NCBI GenBank assembly: GCA_964617695.1
Contig: CAZTYW010000001.1
Location: 22,213-86,212 of the forward strand
Reading direction: 5' to 3'
Source: CAZTYW01 sp964617695
GTDB taxonomy: Bacteria; Chloroflexota; Dehalococcoidia; UBA2247; RBG-13-53-26
DNA length: 64,000 nucleotides
The stretch's first letter is position 1. Every line of letters begins with the position of its first letter. Below, one piece after another: positions 16,272 to 24,500 of the stretch. Both the position numbers and the translations under genes were made by a program. Below the pieces are notes generated by a model. It was not told where the DNA came from and did no database searches. It was given only the letters and a program-made list of their open reading frames with translations.

Positions 16272-17362
16272 AGGTCTACGAATCTTGGCTGCAGCTTCTT
16301 CATCACCTCAGGCATGGTTGTGTACTCCATCTCTTCCAGAGGAAGCCGATGAGGCTCGAACGGACCATGGCGACGCAAGTACTCGGCAACCTCGTTCGCC
16401 CACTGGCGCGCGCGGTCGAAGGCCAGATCATCAAACATGTCCCGTGGTCCCACCAACATGCCCGCCGAAAGCTGGAACCCATAGCAGATCACCCTGGGGG
16501 GGCCATCAAACCTGGAAGGATTGGCCTGCCTTTGGGCCGTGGGCATGAGCGGGCCATTGTGCGAGCCGCGCATCCAGCCCTCTACCATCTGAGGCATGGC
16601 GAATGGTTCAAGAATCTCGCCAACTGCGGGGAAATTCCCTTGCGATCGCACGATGCATACAGGGTCGTCTTTCCCCACATATCGGCCGGCAATCAAAGCC
16701 AGGCGCTGGGTTGAGGAAACAGCCGCTACATCACCTGTGTCGCGGTGGTAGACCGCCTTGACCACATAGCGACTGGGGGCGCCCACAAACACCAGCATAT
16801 CGTATGTTTCGTCAGGAGCGTTAAAGGTGATCTTCTTGCTCTCTTTGACATCGTGCACTTCGAACGCGAAGCCGGAATGCATGTTCGAGGCAATCACCAG
16901 TCCGATGGTGTTGAAGGGATCGGCAAACATCCTGTACAGTGGCATATTCCACGCCCCTGAAGAGGTCTTGTCCGCCATGAATATCAATACCGTCTCAGCC
17001 TGTCGTTCATCAATCTGCATTTCGGCCACACCGGGCCCCATGCCCTTGACATTGCCGGAGAACGCCTCCGCAAGGAGGTCCTGACCTGCCCCATGCAGCT
17101 TCAGCTTCCTTGCCACACTGGTGCATTCCACAAAGGTATCCCAGGCCAGCTTGTGTATGCGGTCACTTTCCTCCCCGGACTCGTGCGTCATGATCAACTC
17201 AACGTCATCGCCGCAGTTGGTCACATGAAAATCCGCCAGCAGTCCATCCTTTCTGGCAGCCTGTAGACATTCCTGAGCTCTGTTCAGAACCTCGGGATGG
17301 GAACTGGAATGGCCTACCCAGCCACCGACATCCGCCTTAATCACACTCAATGTGATCCCCAT
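16268..17362 (-). CDS. fbp: Fructose-1,6-bisphosphate aldolase/phosphatase (class V)
   Basis: This bifunctional gluconeogenic enzyme makes fructose-6-phosphate from triose phosphates in one active site. The 364-residue product begins with the family start ITLSVIKADVGGWVGHSSSHPEV. It then shows LMTHESGEESDRIHKLAWDTF, GPGVAEMQIDERQAETVLIFMADKTSSGAWNMPLYRMFADPFNT and the MFDDLAFDRARQWANEVAEYLRRHGPFEPHRL C-terminal region. The class is typical of archaea and some deep-branching autotrophic bacteria. The start has AAGGAGGAT upstream and the gene heads the operon with rdgB, moaA, moaC and the VOC gene. Confidence 0.95.
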   Translation of the reverse strand: MGITLSVIKADVGGWVGHSSSHPEVLNRAQECLQAARKDGLLADFHVTNCGDDVELIMTHESGEESDRIHKLAWDTFVECTSVARKLKLHGAGQDLLAEAFSGNVKGMGPGVAEMQIDERQAETVLIFMADKTSSGAWNMPLYRMFADPFNTIGLVIASNMHSGFAFEVHDVKESKKITFNAPDETYDMLVFVGAPSRYVVKAVYHRDTGDVAAVSSTQRLALIAGRYVGKDDPVCIVRSQGNFPAVGEILEPFAMPQMVEGWMRGSHNGPLMPTAQRQANPSRFDGPPRVICYGFQLSAGMLVGPRDMFDDLAFDRARQWANEVAEYLRRHGPFEPHRLPLEEMEYTTMPEVMKKLQPRFVDL

Positions 17363-17413
17363 GCATCCTCCTTAACACAAGGTTTGGGCACGATACCAAA
17401 GAATGTCGCCGAA

Positions 17414-17442
17414 AGTATAACCTATGAGGGGAGGCAACGCAA
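17414..17442 (-). promoter_or_regulatory. Promoter of the fbp-rdgB-moaAC operon
   Basis: TTGCGT (17442-17437) and TATACT (17419-17414) on the minus strand are 17 bases apart. The -10 matches five of six consensus bases; the -35 is weak. Start would be near 17407, about 45 bases before the fbp ATG. Confidence 0.5.
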
Positions 17443-17555
17443 ACCCCTGTGACTACCATCCGTGGGCACAGTCTGACGCTGAAGAGGATCGATGCCTCCA
17501 CCCCTGGGAACGGTCATGTAGGAACGTAGCCTAGAAGTCGGACAGGAACAGCAAC

Positions 17556-17588
17556 AGAAAAAGGCCACCGGTATAGCTACCAGTGGCC
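17556..17588 (-). terminator. Rho-independent terminator after ftsZ
   Basis: On the minus strand GGCCAC(T)GGTA and TACC(G)GTGGCC pair around a TAGC loop into an 11-base-pair stem with one mismatch (17588-17563), followed by TTTTTC. It begins 26 bases beyond the ftsZ stop and closes the ftsA-ftsZ unit. Confidence 0.85.
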
Positions 17589-17613
17589 TCACGTAGCCTC
17601 GCCAACTCGGCCG

Positions 17614-18702
17614 CTAAGACCTTCTGGACATTCGACGCATCGTAACCGGACGGCGCATGAAGGCAGGTGCCTCCAGCCTGCTCTCATCTGACTCCAGCTC
17701 TCTGATCAAGCCGCGGAACTCCTCGTCCTTCCGCGCCTCCGTCACCGCCTTAATCGGAGCAAAACCGGTGGCCACAAGCGTAATGCGCACATCATTGTCG
17801 AGCTTCTTATCCACGGTTACGCCAAAGATGACCATAGCCTCTTCGTCCACCGCTGCTTCAACCACGCCCGCTGCCTGGCTGACCTCAGCCAGGGTCAGGT
17901 TCGGTGGTCCAGAGACAACATACAGCACGCCGGTTGCCCCCTCAATAGGCACCTCTAACAGGTCACTGGAGATTGCGGCACGGGCACCCTCCACGACCCG
18001 ATTCTGTCCCGTACCGTAGCCAATAGACAGCCAGGCAGGACCAGCGTCCCTCATGATCGAAGTCACGTCAGCAAAGTCGAGGTTTATTAGCCCCGGCACG
18101 GTGATAACCTCACTGATGGCGCGCACCCCGATCATGAGCACATCGTCCGCCGTCTTGAAGGCGTTATCAACAGTCACCTTGTCGCCAGTTATGCTAAGCA
18201 ACCGCTCGTTGGGGATCACTATCATGGCATCAACTTCGCCCTGCAGTTCAGTGATCCCCTCCTCAGCTATCTGCTGGCGACGTGCCATTTCGAAGTTGAA
18301 GGGTTTGGTGACTATGGCAATGGTGAGCGCTCCACTCTCGCGCGCCAGCCTGGCAATCATCGGAGACGCTCCGGTCCCAGTACCTCCACCCAGACCCGCA
18401 GCAATGAAGACCATATTGGCGCCGCTGACCACGTTCCGCAACCCTTCAATGCTTTCCTCCGCCGATGCCCGTCCCTTCACTGGATCGCCACCGACGCCCA
18501 GTCCACCAGATATCCGTTCGCCAATCTGAACGCGGGTCGGTGCCTCGTTCGACATCAAAGCTTGCACGTCCGTGTTCACGGCGATGAACTCCACCCCATA
18601 AATCTCCGCCCGAACCATACGGTTAATGGCATTCGAACCACCACCACCCACTCCTACTGCCTTGATCCTACAAGCTGCGGGTGTAAAACTGGTCTTCGCC
18701 AT
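17614..18702 (-). CDS. ftsZ: Cell division protein FtsZ
   Basis: FtsZ is the tubulin-like GTPase that builds the division ring. The 362-residue product has the IKAVGVGGGGSNAINRM start, the GTP-binding loop GGGTGTG at residues 105-111 and the NLDFADV synergy loop. The segment between the globular domain and the conserved C-terminal peptide (here APAFMRR) is very short, roughly 15-20 residues, and the tail after it is rich in arginine and methionine. It follows ftsA by 53 bases. Confidence 0.97.
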   Translation of the reverse strand: MAKTSFTPAACRIKAVGVGGGGSNAINRMVRAEIYGVEFIAVNTDVQALMSNEAPTRVQIGERISGGLGVGGDPVKGRASAEESIEGLRNVVSGANMVFIAAGLGGGTGTGASPMIARLARESGALTIAIVTKPFNFEMARRQQIAEEGITELQGEVDAMIVIPNERLLSITGDKVTVDNAFKTADDVLMIGVRAISEVITVPGLINLDFADVTSIMRDAGPAWLSIGYGTGQNRVVEGARAAISSDLLEVPIEGATGVLYVVSGPPNLTLAEVSQAAGVVEAAVDEEAMVIFGVTVDKKLDNDVRITLVATGFAPIKAVTEARKDEEFRGLIRELESDESRLEAPAFMRRPVTMRRMSRRS

Positions 18703-18755
18703 GCCCCCTCCTCATTTGTCAGCAGTTTTCGTCTAAGAAAGCCCCGGCTGCCAGA

Positions 18756-19994
18756 TCAGCTCTTGGTCTCTGGTTCGCCGAAAACGATCCTCGGTCGCCT
18801 AGCCCAAAGGGTATTCCACCCACTAACCAATCCAGCATAGAATCGTTGCAGGCCGCCACCTAAATCAGCACCCAGCATGCCCTCCTGACTTTCTGCACCC
18901 CAAAGCAAAAGGCCCACGCTGGCTGCATAGGCCGGATCATCCAAGCCGTCGGCCCCCTGCGGTAATTCTCTGGGTTTTCCAACCCGAGTCTGGACCCCCA
19001 GCACTTCCTGAGCGAATTGATCGATGCCTGGCAACTTTGCAGTGCCGCCAGTCAGGACCAGGATATTCGGCACATACGGTGTCTTGGACAGAATCATCCG
19101 CAGGATTTCCTCGACCCTGGCTCTGATAATGTAGCTCACTTCTTCAGAGCTGGTCTTGTACTTCTGCAGCATGTCTCCGCCAGAACTCTCGACCAATTCT
19201 GGGTACAGGCCTCCGCATCTTACCTTCAGTTCCTCGGCTGCACTGAACGGCACGCTCAAGCCAACTGCCAAGTCGTTGGTTATCTGTTTGCCTCCCACGG
19301 GAAGAACAGACGTGTGCCAGATACTGCCATCCCTGTAGACCGCAATGCCCGTGGTACCTCCGCCGACGTCGGCTGCAATAACACCCATTTCCCTATCCTC
19401 TGGCTCCAGCACGGCCTCACTGGAAGCCAGGGGGTTAGCCACAAAACTATCCAATGTCAGCCCCAAGCCGGCTCGCCTCAAACACGCCGCCAGATTCTCC
19501 ATATAGCCGAGATCAGCCGTAACAATGTGGGCCTCCAAATCCAGCCGGAAGCCGTGCATCCCCAGCGGATTCCTAATGCCGCCCACCCGGTCGATAGCGT
19601 ACTGTCTCTTGACGAAGTTGACCTTGATCCGGTCATCGGGGAAAACGACAGATTGAATCTTCCTCTCGGCCTCCCTGATTGCCAGCTCGGTCACCAGATG
19701 GTCGCGCCGGCGCGTATCCACCGACACCATGGGGTTGGTGGAACTAATATGCTTGCCGCTAAAACCGACAAAGGCCGCCCGTACCTTTGGTGCAGTACTC
19801 TCTGCCTTCTCTACCGACTCCTTGATGACTGCGGTCGCATCATCCAGGTCTACGATAATGCCCTTTTGTACACCACGAGACGGTGCCTGCCCTATGCCGA
19901 GAATCTGGACAATCCTGCCATCGCTGACATTTGCAATGACAGTGCAAACCTTCGTACTGCCTATGTCAATGCAAGCTATGTTACCAGCCGCCAT
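18756..19994 (-). CDS. ftsA: Cell division protein FtsA
   Basis: FtsA is the actin-like ATPase that tethers FtsZ to the membrane. The 412-residue product shows the phosphate-1 motif (CIDIGSTKVCTVIA) and the SHDS insertion-domain-like 1C region. Also present are VIAADVGGGTTGIAVYRDG as phosphate-2 and the adenosine motif VLTGGTAKLPGID. An AAAGGAGGGGG lies ahead of the ATG. No ftsQ or mur genes are adjacent. The C-terminal end is moderately basic and may act as the membrane-targeting helix, but I cannot confirm this by eye. Confidence 0.95.
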   Translation of the reverse strand: MAAGNIACIDIGSTKVCTVIANVSDGRIVQILGIGQAPSRGVQKGIIVDLDDATAVIKESVEKAESTAPKVRAAFVGFSGKHISSTNPMVSVDTRRRDHLVTELAIREAERKIQSVVFPDDRIKVNFVKRQYAIDRVGGIRNPLGMHGFRLDLEAHIVTADLGYMENLAACLRRAGLGLTLDSFVANPLASSEAVLEPEDREMGVIAADVGGGTTGIAVYRDGSIWHTSVLPVGGKQITNDLAVGLSVPFSAAEELKVRCGGLYPELVESSGGDMLQKYKTSSEEVSYIIRARVEEILRMILSKTPYVPNILVLTGGTAKLPGIDQFAQEVLGVQTRVGKPRELPQGADGLDDPAYAASVGLLLWGAESQEGMLGADLGGGLQRFYAGLVSGWNTLWARRPRIVFGEPETKS

Positions 19995-20079
19995 TTCCCC
20001 CTCCTTTTCTGAAAGGATCTTGCCTATTTCACGTCGTAGATCTGCCCGCGTCCCCGAGGAAACCGCTCTTTTGGCGCTG

Positions 20080-20109
20080 ATTATACCTAGCGAGCGAATT
20101 CGGTGTCAA
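20080..20109 (-). promoter_or_regulatory. Consensus promoter of ftsA-ftsZ
   Basis: TTGACA (20109-20104) and TATAAT (20085-20080) on the minus strand, both perfect, are separated by 18 bases. The predicted start lies near 20073, leaving a leader of about 80 bases to ftsA. Confidence 0.75.
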
Positions 20110-20218
20110 GCACCTGAGCGGCCCATACAAATCATCGGCAGATCGAGGTTCAACCCTACTTCGGTCGGCATCTCCTCGCAATATGCTTTCTATGGGCACA
20201 TAAACACTGCCGACCCGG

Positions 20219-20473
20219 TCAATACTGTTGCCACTTTTCGCGCAACAAGTCCAGAATGTCTTTCAAATAGAAGTAGCGTACGAGTTTCCTCTCGGTACCC
20301 CTTTCCCTGTACCCGGCCTGCTCCTTGGTGGTAAGGCGTTCGAGCACCCGGACGGTCTGATTATAGCTGTGATTCACCCCATTGGCAATCTCAGTCGTGG
20401 TGCTTTCAAAATGCCCTGCCAAGGCCTCCTGCCTCAAGAAACTCAGCACAGCTTGTTCATTATCCTGTACCAT
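20219..20473 (-). CDS. Small winged-helix transcriptional regulator
   Basis: The 84-residue product is a single winged helix-turn-helix domain: an N-terminal helix (NEQAVLSFLRQE), TTTEIANGVNHSYNQTVRVLERLTTKE as the recognition region, and a RERGTERKLVRYFYLK wing, then a short C-terminal helix. No effector domain is visible. It is divergent from the first AOR gene, with a strong promoter of its own in between, so it may regulate that gene or itself. The exact family is not recognised. Confidence 0.75.
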   Translation of the reverse strand: MVQDNEQAVLSFLRQEALAGHFESTTTEIANGVNHSYNQTVRVLERLTTKEQAGYRERGTERKLVRYFYLKDILDLLREKWQQY

Positions 20474-20516
20474 AACTCAAGTCCTATGATATGACATACG
20501 TTGTGGCCTGTGGTAC

Positions 20517-20545
20517 ACCATATCACGCATGCTATGATCTGTCAA
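20517..20545 (-). promoter_or_regulatory. Promoter of the small winged-helix regulator
   Basis: TTGACA (20545-20540) and TATGGT (20522-20517) on the minus strand are 17 bases apart. CTATGATCTGTC at 20532-20543 overlaps the -35, and a similar CTATGATATGAC lies at 20484-20495, between the start site and the gene. The pair could be operator sites for autoregulation. Confidence 0.55.
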
Positions 20546-20713
20546 GTGCCTAAACGGCTCATGAAATTGAGCCAACCGTCCATTGGAATGCCCAACCCCC
20601 TGTCTGCCCACCTGCACAGCCGTGCCAATGGCCGTTCTCTCTCAACAGACCAGGAGTCAACAGAGAAAACACGACGACATTTCGCGGTTCGACAGGCACG
20701 AACGGCAGAAACA

Positions 20714-20722
20714 TGCGATAAT
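20714..20722 (+). promoter_or_regulatory. Extended -10 element ahead of the first AOR gene
   Basis: TG at 20714-20715 and GATAAT at 20717-20722 form an extended -10 about 26 bases ahead of the AOR ATG. No good -35 is seen. An AGGAGG ribosome binding site follows. Confidence 0.4.
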
Positions 20723-20748
20723 CTAAACCGAGTCTAGGAGGAAAAGCC

Positions 20749-22698
20749 ATGACCTTCGGATACGCCGGGAAGCTCCTGAGACTGGACCTATCTGCAGGAA
20801 GCATCTCCAGGCTCTCCACGCCTGACTACGCAGACGATTTCCTGGGCGGCAGAGGCCTTGGCGCCAAGGTCTACTGGGACGAGGTGCCGCCCGAGGCAGG
20901 CGCGCTCGACGCTGAAAACAGGTTGGTATTCGCCACCGGTCCCCTGGCTGGCTTGCCCACGATAGGCGCTTCACGCTGGCAGGTCTGCGGCAAGTCCCCG
21001 GCCCACCGCCCGAAGCAGTTCTCGTACTGCAATCTGGGAGGAAGATGGGGCGCTGATCTGAAGTTTGCCGGCTATGACGCCATTGTGGCCCATGGCAAAT
21101 CGGAGAAACCCGTCTATCTCCTCATCGCCAAGGACGCCATCGAAGTCAGGGACGCCTCTGCCCTGTGGGCCCAGGGCGCCATTGAGACCAGGCAGACCCT
21201 CAAAAGGGAACTTGGCGACTTTGCCAGAGTAGTCGCCATCGGTCCCGCTGGCGAAAACATGGCGGCGATGTCAACGTTGCTTGCCGAGAACGATGCCAGC
21301 GGTTCAGCAGGCATGGGGGCGGTTATGGGTTCGAAGAAGCTCAAGGCCATCGTAGTACTCGGCGGTGATCGGAAGCCCGTGGACGTTGCCCACCCTGAAA
21401 GGCTGCGAGAGTTGATTCGGTACTACCGCGGACTGCGCAGAATCACTCTGAGATCGTCATCCTACCGATTCTCAACCGATAAGGTGCCCAGTCTCAGCCA
21501 TACCAAGATGAGGCGGATGGATCCGTGCTACGGGTGCCTGGGATGCTCAAGGAGGTCATACCAGGCGGACGACGGCAGTAAGGGCAAGTTCATGTGCAAC
21601 TCGGCCATGTTCTATCAGCCCTGGGCCGTAAGCTATTACGGCGAATGGAATGACGTGCCCTTCCACGCCACCAGGCTTGTCAACACATACGGCCTGGACT
21701 CAAAGGCGGTTGACCGCATGATCAGTTGGCTCCACAGCTGCTATGAAGCCGGCATCCTGACCGAGGAGAACACAGGGATACCACTGTCGAAGATAGGCAG
21801 CCTGGCATTCATAGAGACTCTGGTCCGGAGACTGTCGTTTCGTCAGGGCTTCGGAGATATCCTGGCCAGAGGTCTGGAAGAGGCTGCAAAGTCCATCGGT
21901 CCTGCGGCCGAAGAGCATGTCGGCAGAATCGGTTATGTAGCCATGCCGGGGTACAAAGACATCTATGGCCCAAGACTCTACATCACCAATGCCTTGTTCT
22001 ACGCCATGGAACCCAGGATACCAATACAGCAACTCCACGAGGTGGGGACCCTGATCCCTAAATGGGTGTCTTGGGTCCGCGGGACTCCAGGCGCCAGTGC
22101 TTCATCCGAAGTGGTGCGTAGAATAGCCGAGAGGTTCTGGGGCGGGGAGCCGGCGGCCGATTTCTCCACCTACGAGGGCAAGTCGCTGGCGGCCAGGATG
22201 ATACAGGACCGACAGACCGCCAAGGAGTGCCTGATTCTTTGCGACTACGTCTGGCCGATTACGGACCTGGAGACAACCGACGACCATGTCGGCGATCCTA
22301 CTCTGGAGAGTCAGATCCTATCCGCCGTCACCGGAAAGGATGTGGATGAAGACGGACTATACGGCATAGGCGAGCGAGTCTTTAATCTGCAAAGAGCGAT
22401 ACTGGTCAGGGAGGGCCACAGGGGACGGGACTTCGATCGCCTACCCGAATACTGCTTCACCGAGCCGCTGCAATTCGACTTCATGAACCCGGACTGCCTG
22501 GTGCCAGGCAAGGACGGAGAGGTGGTCTCTCGCAAGGGTGCGGTTCTCGACAGGAACGAATTCGAGCGGATGAAAGACCGTTACTACCAGATCAGGGGAT
22601 GGGACGTGACAACTGGTCTTCAAACCCGGGAATCCCTGGAGAGGCTGGGGCTGAGGGAGGTTGCCGATGACCTCGAGCGCAGAGGCCTGCTTGCGTAG
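20749..22698 (+). CDS. Tungsten-type aldehyde:ferredoxin oxidoreductase family protein, copy 1
   Basis: The 649-residue product has the full AOR architecture: an N-terminal pterin-binding domain with the FLGGRGLGAKVYWDE motif near residue 31 and GPAGEN/NDASGSAGMGAVMGSKKLKAI near 165-200, and helical C-terminal domains. The family uses a bis-pterin tungsten (or molybdenum) site plus one 4Fe-4S cluster, oxidising aldehydes or acting in related low-potential reactions. Cluster cysteines are at residues 260, 263 and 266 with C-x2-C-x2-C spacing, one residue shorter than the usual C-x2-C-x3-C found in the second copy. Cysteines 494 and 498 lie in the ECLILCDYVWP region that should supply the fourth ligand. 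The substrate is unknown. An SDR gene follows on the same strand. Confidence 0.9.
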   Translation: MTFGYAGKLLRLDLSAGSISRLSTPDYADDFLGGRGLGAKVYWDEVPPEAGALDAENRLVFATGPLAGLPTIGASRWQVCGKSPAHRPKQFSYCNLGGRWGADLKFAGYDAIVAHGKSEKPVYLLIAKDAIEVRDASALWAQGAIETRQTLKRELGDFARVVAIGPAGENMAAMSTLLAENDASGSAGMGAVMGSKKLKAIVVLGGDRKPVDVAHPERLRELIRYYRGLRRITLRSSSYRFSTDKVPSLSHTKMRRMDPCYGCLGCSRRSYQADDGSKGKFMCNSAMFYQPWAVSYYGEWNDVPFHATRLVNTYGLDSKAVDRMISWLHSCYEAGILTEENTGIPLSKIGSLAFIETLVRRLSFRQGFGDILARGLEEAAKSIGPAAEEHVGRIGYVAMPGYKDIYGPRLYITNALFYAMEPRIPIQQLHEVGTLIPKWVSWVRGTPGASASSEVVRRIAERFWGGEPAADFSTYEGKSLAARMIQDRQTAKECLILCDYVWPITDLETTDDHVGDPTLESQILSAVTGKDVDEDGLYGIGERVFNLQRAILVREGHRGRDFDRLPEYCFTEPLQFDFMNPDCLVPGKDGEVVSRKGAVLDRNEFERMKDRYYQIRGWDVTTGLQTRESLERLGLREVADDLERRGLLA

Positions 22699-22779
22699 GC
22701 GTACGACTTGACCGCCCGATCAGACCAGCCATACAATCTGGGCAAGTGGCAAACAGGACCGTCCGAGCCGGACTACCTG

Positions 22780-22796
22780 TGCGCCAATTTGGCGCA
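22780..22796. repeat. 17-base perfect inverted repeat upstream of the second SDR
   Basis: TGCGCCAA T TTGGCGCA is a perfect palindrome around a single central base, 26 bases ahead of the SDR start at 22823. It could be a repressor site or a small hairpin in the intercistronic region. Confidence 0.5.
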
Positions 22797-22822
22797 ATGG
22801 GATTACGTTAGGAGGCGAGTGA

Positions 22823-23581
22823 ATGAAATCGATGTTTGACCTCACCGACAGGGTGGCCATCGTAACCGGGGCCGGCAGGGGGATAGGGAAAGCCTTATCG
22901 CTGGGGCTGGCCCACTTCGGCGCAAATGTAGTTGTTGCGGCTCGAACAGCAGGCGACGTTGACAAGACTGCGGACGAGATTCGCTCTCTGGGCAGAAGGG
23001 CCCTGGCTGTGCCTGCTGACGTGCAAGAAAAAGAGCAGGTGGCCGATATGGTGGCCAGGACCCTGGCAGAGTTCAACAGGATTGACATTCTGATCAACAA
23101 CGTGGGCGGCGGTCCTCGGAGAGCGGCCTTTGACCAGGGCCAGAGGTTCTGGGATGCCATCATGCGGCTGAACCTCACCACCACCCTGTTATGCAGCAAG
23201 GCAGTGGCACAGGTGATGAAAGAGCAGGGCAAAGGGAACATAATAAACATCGCTTCCGCAATCGGGCGAGGCAATATGCCCGAGTTCTCAGCCTACGCGG
23301 TTTCAAAGGATGGGGTGATCACCTTGACGGCTCGCCTGGCCATCGAATGGGCCAAAGACAACATTCGGGTCAACGCCATAGCTCCGGGCTTTGTGGCGAC
23401 TGAAATGGCTGCCGAGTGGTTCAAGACAGACCCGGACTTGAGCCAGGAGATGAAGAGGATTCCTATGGGTCGGCCGGCCAAGCCGGAGGACCTCATTGGC
23501 GGAGCGATCTATCTTGCTTCAGACGCTTCTGAATACGTTACGGGCAAGACGCTTTACATCGACGGCGGGCTTTTCCACTAG
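22823..23581 (+). CDS. Short-chain dehydrogenase/reductase in the AOR cluster
   Basis: A 252-residue classical SDR. Cofactor motif TGAGRGIGKA lies near residue 14, NNVGGGP (variant of NNAG) near 92, the catalytic serine in NIASAIGR and the YAVSK dyad near 155. The end (SEYVTGKTLYIDGG) is typical. The start is preceded by TTAGGAGG. It follows the first AOR gene by 124 bases on the same strand and probably belongs to the same pathway. The substrate cannot be deduced, but the NNVGG variant is common among SDRs of CoA-ester and alicyclic degradation pathways (inference). Confidence 0.9.
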   Translation: MKSMFDLTDRVAIVTGAGRGIGKALSLGLAHFGANVVVAARTAGDVDKTADEIRSLGRRALAVPADVQEKEQVADMVARTLAEFNRIDILINNVGGGPRRAAFDQGQRFWDAIMRLNLTTTLLCSKAVAQVMKEQGKGNIINIASAIGRGNMPEFSAYAVSKDGVITLTARLAIEWAKDNIRVNAIAPGFVATEMAAEWFKTDPDLSQEMKRIPMGRPAKPEDLIGGAIYLASDASEYVTGKTLYIDGGLFH

Positions 23582-23679
23582 TCGTCTGAGAGCGAGAAGC
23601 GTGAGGTATGGGGTTCATCAGGGCCCGCTATTCTACTCATTCGAGGCGCTATAGCTCAAAGCCAGCCCGTTTGCCAACC

Positions 23680-24480
23680 CTACCACATTACCAACCCCCC
23701 GCTGACGCTGATGGTCTGGCCGGTGAGAAAAGAAGCACGTTCAGAGGCCAGGAACAGCACGCAGTCTGCTATGTCCTCTGGCTTTCCCAGGCGCCTGAGA
23801 GGCCAGTACTTCATCGCCTTTTGAAGCACGTCAGAGCTATAGGTCTCATATCCCCATTTCTTCCAGAAGCTTTCCTGCCCGACATGGTCGGGACTATCCG
23901 GAACAATCCAGCCTGGCGACACAACGTTGACGTTTATCCCATGGCGACCCAACTCCCAGGCCAGCGCCCTCGAAAGGGCGATGACCCCTCCCTTGGCCCC
24001 ACCATAGACAGCCAGGTTGATTGCCCCAAACCCGGACTGCCCCGAAGCTGAGGCGATGTTGACGATCTTGCCGTATTTGCGTCCAATCATATGATCGACA
24101 ACCCCTCTGACGCAGTTGATCACACTCCAGTAGTTCAGCCTTATCTCCTTGTCCCACTCATCCCTCGGCTTCTCCATAAATGGCCGGTTGCGCGGCGTAC
24201 CACCAGCATTGTTGACCAGCACGTCTATGTTGCCAAAAGTCTGCAGAGTCTCGTTCACCGTCGCCTGCACCGAGTCCCAATCAGTCACGTCCGTCCTGAC
24301 AAACACCGCCTTGCCACCCAGCCGGTTCGCCTCATCCACCACCCTGCACCCCTGCTCCGCGTCTACCTCAGCATTTACGATATTTGAACCTTCCCGGGCA
24401 AAGCCCAGGACGATGCCCCGCCCGATATTGGAGCCTCCGCCCGTAACGATGACTGTCTTACCAGCCAAACCCAGGTCCAC
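23680..24480 (-). CDS. Short-chain dehydrogenase/reductase, last gene of the riboswitch operon
   Basis: A 266-residue SDR. I start it at GTG 24480 because AAAGGAGAG lies just upstream; the open frame continues upstream but overlaps the preceding gene without similarity. Motifs: TGGGSNIGRG near residue 12, NNAGG near 90, a serine in NIASASGQSG, the YGGAK dyad near 160, and the FLTGQTISVSGG end. An insertion-like segment (PDSPDHVGQESFWKKWGYE) after the active site may shape a substrate pocket. It is 20 bases behind the third DYSG gene, on the same strand, so it should be co-transcribed with them. Confidence 0.9.
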   Translation of the reverse strand: MDLGLAGKTVIVTGGGSNIGRGIVLGFAREGSNIVNAEVDAEQGCRVVDEANRLGGKAVFVRTDVTDWDSVQATVNETLQTFGNIDVLVNNAGGTPRNRPFMEKPRDEWDKEIRLNYWSVINCVRGVVDHMIGRKYGKIVNIASASGQSGFGAINLAVYGGAKGGVIALSRALAWELGRHGINVNVVSPGWIVPDSPDHVGQESFWKKWGYETYSSDVLQKAMKYWPLRRLGKPEDIADCVLFLASERASFLTGQTISVSGGLVMW

Positions 24481-24500
24481 TCTCGCTCTCCTTTCGGGAC

